From positions 102,272 through 166,271 of the forward strand of contig NZ_JABBNI010000007.1 of the NCBI RefSeq assembly GCF_012926525.1: a stretch of DNA of 64,000 nucleotides. The letters run 5' to 3'. The notes under the pieces are model-generated. The model had not been told where the DNA came from and searched no databases. It saw nothing but the letters and a program-made list of their open reading frames with translations. The DNA comes from Clostridium muellerianum (lineage in GTDB: Bacteria; Bacillota; Clostridia; Clostridiales; Clostridiaceae). The position numbers and the translations under genes are program-made. Each line of letters starts with the position of its first letter. The first letter of the stretch is position 1. This document shows, in pieces, positions 61,674-64,000 of this stretch.

Positions 61674-62735
61674 TTAATCTAAATTTGTTATAAAATCTAT
61701 AAGCATTTGCTCATACGTATAAATAGAATCTATTATTACAAATTCATTATCACCATGCCAGTTTCCACCCGTAGGACCAAATTCTACAGCAGGAATGTCA
61801 TACTTTGAATAAAATCTTGTATCAGCTGAACCATGCTGACCAAATACATTAGCTTTATTATTAGATATATTACTAATTGATTTTTCTAATTTTTGTACAT
61901 ATAAATCATCAATTTTAGTTTTTACAGGATCTCCTGTGGAGTCAACGTTTACTTTAGTACCAGTAATTTCTTCAATTTGTTTTATTATTACTTCTGGATC
62001 TTGTTCTGGAAGAAATCTTATATCAAGATACATTTTACAATAATCAGGTACTTTATTATAAACATCTCCACCTTCAATTTTTGATAAATTAATAGAAGGG
62101 CAACTATAAAGTTCTGATTTTTCTTTAGTGAAAGGCAAATTTGTAATTTTTTTAAAAGCTTCATAGGCTTTAATTATAGCGTTATCTCCTTCCCAGGGTC
62201 TGCTGCCGTGAGCAGATTTTCCGGTAAACTCTAAATAAAGCTGTAATATACCTTTTGCTTGTATGCCTATTCCTAATTGAGTAGGTTCGCCACAGATTAC
62301 AAAATCTCCTCTAAAACCGTTATCAACTAGGTGCTTTGAGCAATTGAAGCCTCCTGTTTCTTCATCTGTAACTAATTGAAGCTGTACCTCACAGTTTAAA
62401 TTTTCATTTTTAAGCTTCAATATTGTAGAAATCATGGCAGCAGCTCCAGATTTCATATCAGCACTGCCTCTTCCATAAAGTTTTTCGTTTTCTACATGAG
62501 GTATAAATTGTTTATCTTTTCCAGGAACAACATCTAAATGCCCGTTTAATATTATTTTTTTATTTCCACTTCCAATAGTGCATGTTAGAGTTTTAAAGCC
62601 GTTACTTTCAATTACTTTTGTTTTTAATCCATTGCTTAGTAATAAATTTTCACAAAAGTTTATAGCTTTGTTTCCTCCCTCTAAATTTGAACTATCAATT
62701 TTAATGAGTTTTTTTGTAATTTCTATACAATCCAT
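61674..62735 (-). CDS. M20 family metallopeptidase, ArgE/DapE-type deacylase
   Basis: 353 residues from ATG 62735, with GGGAGGTT 7 nt upstream; the frame extends further but lacks a site. Dinuclear zinc motifs are complete: LNGHLDVVP (H, D), GRGSADMKSGAAAM (D), VTDEETGGFNC (catalytic E and E), CGEPT, and the C-terminal metal histidine in GPTGGNWHGDNEF. The dimerisation lid domain starts at KSAHGSRPWEGDN. Family members remove acetyl or succinyl groups from amino acids. No arginine or lysine pathway genes lie beside it, so the exact substrate is open. Confidence 0.9.
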   Translation of the reverse strand: MDCIEITKKLIKIDSSNLEGGNKAINFCENLLLSNGLKTKVIESNGFKTLTCTIGSGNKKIILNGHLDVVPGKDKQFIPHVENEKLYGRGSADMKSGAAAMISTILKLKNENLNCEVQLQLVTDEETGGFNCSKHLVDNGFRGDFVICGEPTQLGIGIQAKGILQLYLEFTGKSAHGSRPWEGDNAIIKAYEAFKKITNLPFTKEKSELYSCPSINLSKIEGGDVYNKVPDYCKMYLDIRFLPEQDPEVIIKQIEEITGTKVNVDSTGDPVKTKIDDLYVQKLEKSISNISNNKANVFGQHGSADTRFYSKYDIPAVEFGPTGGNWHGDNEFVIIDSIYTYEQMLIDFITNLD

Positions 62736-63013
62736 TTTGTAAAACCTCCCATTAGTATGCATATAATACAAGTTAAGCAAAAAACATACCAACAATATTG
62801 TAATATATTTTTATTGATAAATTATCAATTATTAGTTAAAGTTTTGTATATAGATTAATTTTAACACAAGGTTAAAGAAGAGTATGGCAGTTTTTACAAA
62901 TGGTAATTATAGATTATTAAAATAAAAATCTATAAAATGGCTAAAAAACGGGTGGAATTAATGACCTAATTAGCCTATAAATACAAATTAGAAAGGTGGA
63001 ATTATAATAAATA

Positions 63014-63856
63014 ATGAAGAGAGAAAGTATTTATAAAAGATATAGCCCTAAGTTTAAGCAAACTAAAGAAAATGATAATAATACATATTGGTTTATATTC
63101 AATTCCGATAAGCTTTTAGTGAAAATGACAGATAATGTGGCTAATATACTAACATCGGAAAGTATAGAAGAACTAAAGGTTCCTTTTATAAGTACAAACT
63201 ATATGGGAACTTTAAATGGACATAATTGCTTTGCCGCAATTACAAATGTTGATGAAGTTAAGCTATCAGGTATGTGTTTTAAGTCATTGAGATCATTATA
63301 TGATTATTTAGCCGAAGATATATTTTTATTAGCAGGAAAAGCCTTGCAAATTGCAAAATGGGAGGAAACTCATAAATTTTGTGGAAGATGTGGAAGTGCT
63401 ACAAATACAGTGGAAGGTGAATATGCTAAAGTTTGTCCTAAATGTGGATTTACAAGTTATCCTCGTATTTCACCAGCTGTGATAACAGCCGTAATAAAAG
63501 ATGGACAAATATTACTGGCGCATAATAAATCCTTTCCAGGCAATGTACACAGTATTATTGCTGGATTTGTGGAACCTGGTGAAACTCTTGAAGAATGTGT
63601 TAGAAGAGAGATATTTGAGGAAGTAGGAATTAAGGTTAAAAATATAGAATACTTTTCAAGTCAGCCCTGGCCCTTTCCCAATTCTTTAATGGTAGGTTTT
63701 GTTGCTGAATATGAAAGTGGTGAAATATCTGTGGATGGTGAGGAAATAACTAAAGCAGAATGGTTTAAGGATCTTAGTACTATTGAATTACCATCTAAAA
63801 TGAGTATAGCAAGGGAAATTATAGAATGGTACAGAGAGAAGTATTGTTCAAAGTAA
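63014..63856 (+). CDS. nudC: NAD(+)/NADH diphosphatase NudC (Nudix, zinc ribbon)
   Basis: 280 residues, ATG 63014; AAAGGTGG lies 14 nt upstream, a rather long spacing. The N-terminal domain is followed by a four-Cys zinc ribbon (HKFCGRCGSATNTVEGEYAK, then VCPKCG) at about residues 122-144. The Nudix box is GFVEPGETLEECVRREIFEE plus VGI (about 180-202). The NudC-specific motif SQPWPFPNSLM follows. It hydrolyses NAD(H) to NMN(H) and AMP and can remove NAD caps from RNA (family knowledge). All zinc and Nudix residues are present. Single gene. Confidence 0.95.
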   Translation: MKRESIYKRYSPKFKQTKENDNNTYWFIFNSDKLLVKMTDNVANILTSESIEELKVPFISTNYMGTLNGHNCFAAITNVDEVKLSGMCFKSLRSLYDYLAEDIFLLAGKALQIAKWEETHKFCGRCGSATNTVEGEYAKVCPKCGFTSYPRISPAVITAVIKDGQILLAHNKSFPGNVHSIIAGFVEPGETLEECVRREIFEEVGIKVKNIEYFSSQPWPFPNSLMVGFVAEYESGEISVDGEEITKAEWFKDLSTIELPSKMSIAREIIEWYREKYCSK

Positions 63857-63884
63857 ATTTTAACTTAATATAATAAGCATATTG

Positions 63885-64000
63885 CGACGTAAGTAACCGA
63901 AGAAACGTTAAGCTGTATTACGTCTGATATATGTTGTGCAGGAACACTCGCTTCATTTAAGAAGTTCTAATGCCTGAGATATTAAAAAATGCCTACCTCC
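63885..64000. repeat. Second copy of the 47186 repeat, cut by the window end
   Basis: AGGAACACTCGCTTCATTTA (63940-63959) and the next 40 bp match 47186-47246 with few changes. CGAAGAAACGTTAAGCTG (63899-63916) matches the inverted sequence at 47442-47461. Confidence 0.55.

Noticed and set aside
62736..62795. N-terminal extension of the M20 deacylase (hydrophobic, signal-like)
   Set aside because: No ribosome-binding site precedes the upstream start, whereas GGGAGGTT lies 7 nt before ATG 62735; M20 enzymes of this type are cytoplasmic.

Overview
The window looks like chromosome from a low-GC clostridium (Clostridium sensu stricto or a close relative). Coding is extremely A/T-rich, ribosome-binding sites are strong AGGAGG types, and TTG and GTG starts are common. 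The gene content fits: a type I-B CRISPR-Cas locus with clostridial 30-bp repeats, CD3324 and DUF4003 family proteins, BceRS-like and AgrBD signalling genes, and dCache chemoreceptors. No rRNA or tRNA gene was recognised. The species was not determined.

Region 1 (1-26.7 kb) is an accessory island built around CRISPR. Small accessory genes (CD3324 protein, methyltransferase, GNAT acetyltransferase, MerR regulator with a flavodoxin-like reductase, Rpn-type nuclease, AraC regulator) lead into four type I-B arrays: 13, 27, 23 and 36 repeats, with 12, 26, 22 and 35 spacers. One operon-like cas set, cas6-cas8b-cas7-cas5-cas3-cas4-cas1-cas2, lies between arrays 3 and 4. A leader of about 175 bp precedes each array. 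It holds a rho-independent terminator, an inverted repeat and a TATAAT box. The same leader recurs without an array at 3359 and 4861, and as fragments at 1461 and 2171. Arrays 1, 2 and 4 are each followed by the same terminator hairpin and then by an AAA-ATPase/PD-(D/E)XK gene: two intact copies that differ mainly in one internal segment, and one relic. The island is a serial duplication of leader-array-terminator-gene units.

Region 2 (26.7-43 kb) carries a marR-MATE efflux pair with palindromic operators, then a SHOCT membrane protein, a two-component system whose sensor loop is rich in Met and His, a CcdA-TlpA-like fusion and an HxlR regulator; together these suggest metal or redox stress. 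They are followed by a 1680-residue kinase-like/ATPase/GAF/GGDEF signalling protein, a chemoreceptor, a uvrA-like relic, and an ECF sigma factor with its probable membrane anti-sigma factor.

Region 3 (43-53.8 kb) holds relics of a response regulator, a permease and an AgrC-like kinase beside an intact agrB-agrD pair whose peptide has Ser where Cys is usual. Next come a BceRS-like two-component system without a nearby transporter, an LmrA/LmrB-like repressor and drug-export pair with matching operator boxes, a three-gene membrane redox cluster, and a DUF4003 protein.

Region 4 (53.8-64 kb) has a cysteine-synthase-like enzyme, a decayed CapA and M20 peptidase pair, a TetR regulator, a second chemoreceptor, a chemoreceptor relic, a histidine phosphatase, an ArgE/DapE-type deacylase and NudC. 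Several families of short dispersed inverted-repeat elements sit between genes. All calls rest on reading the sequence; no database search was run.
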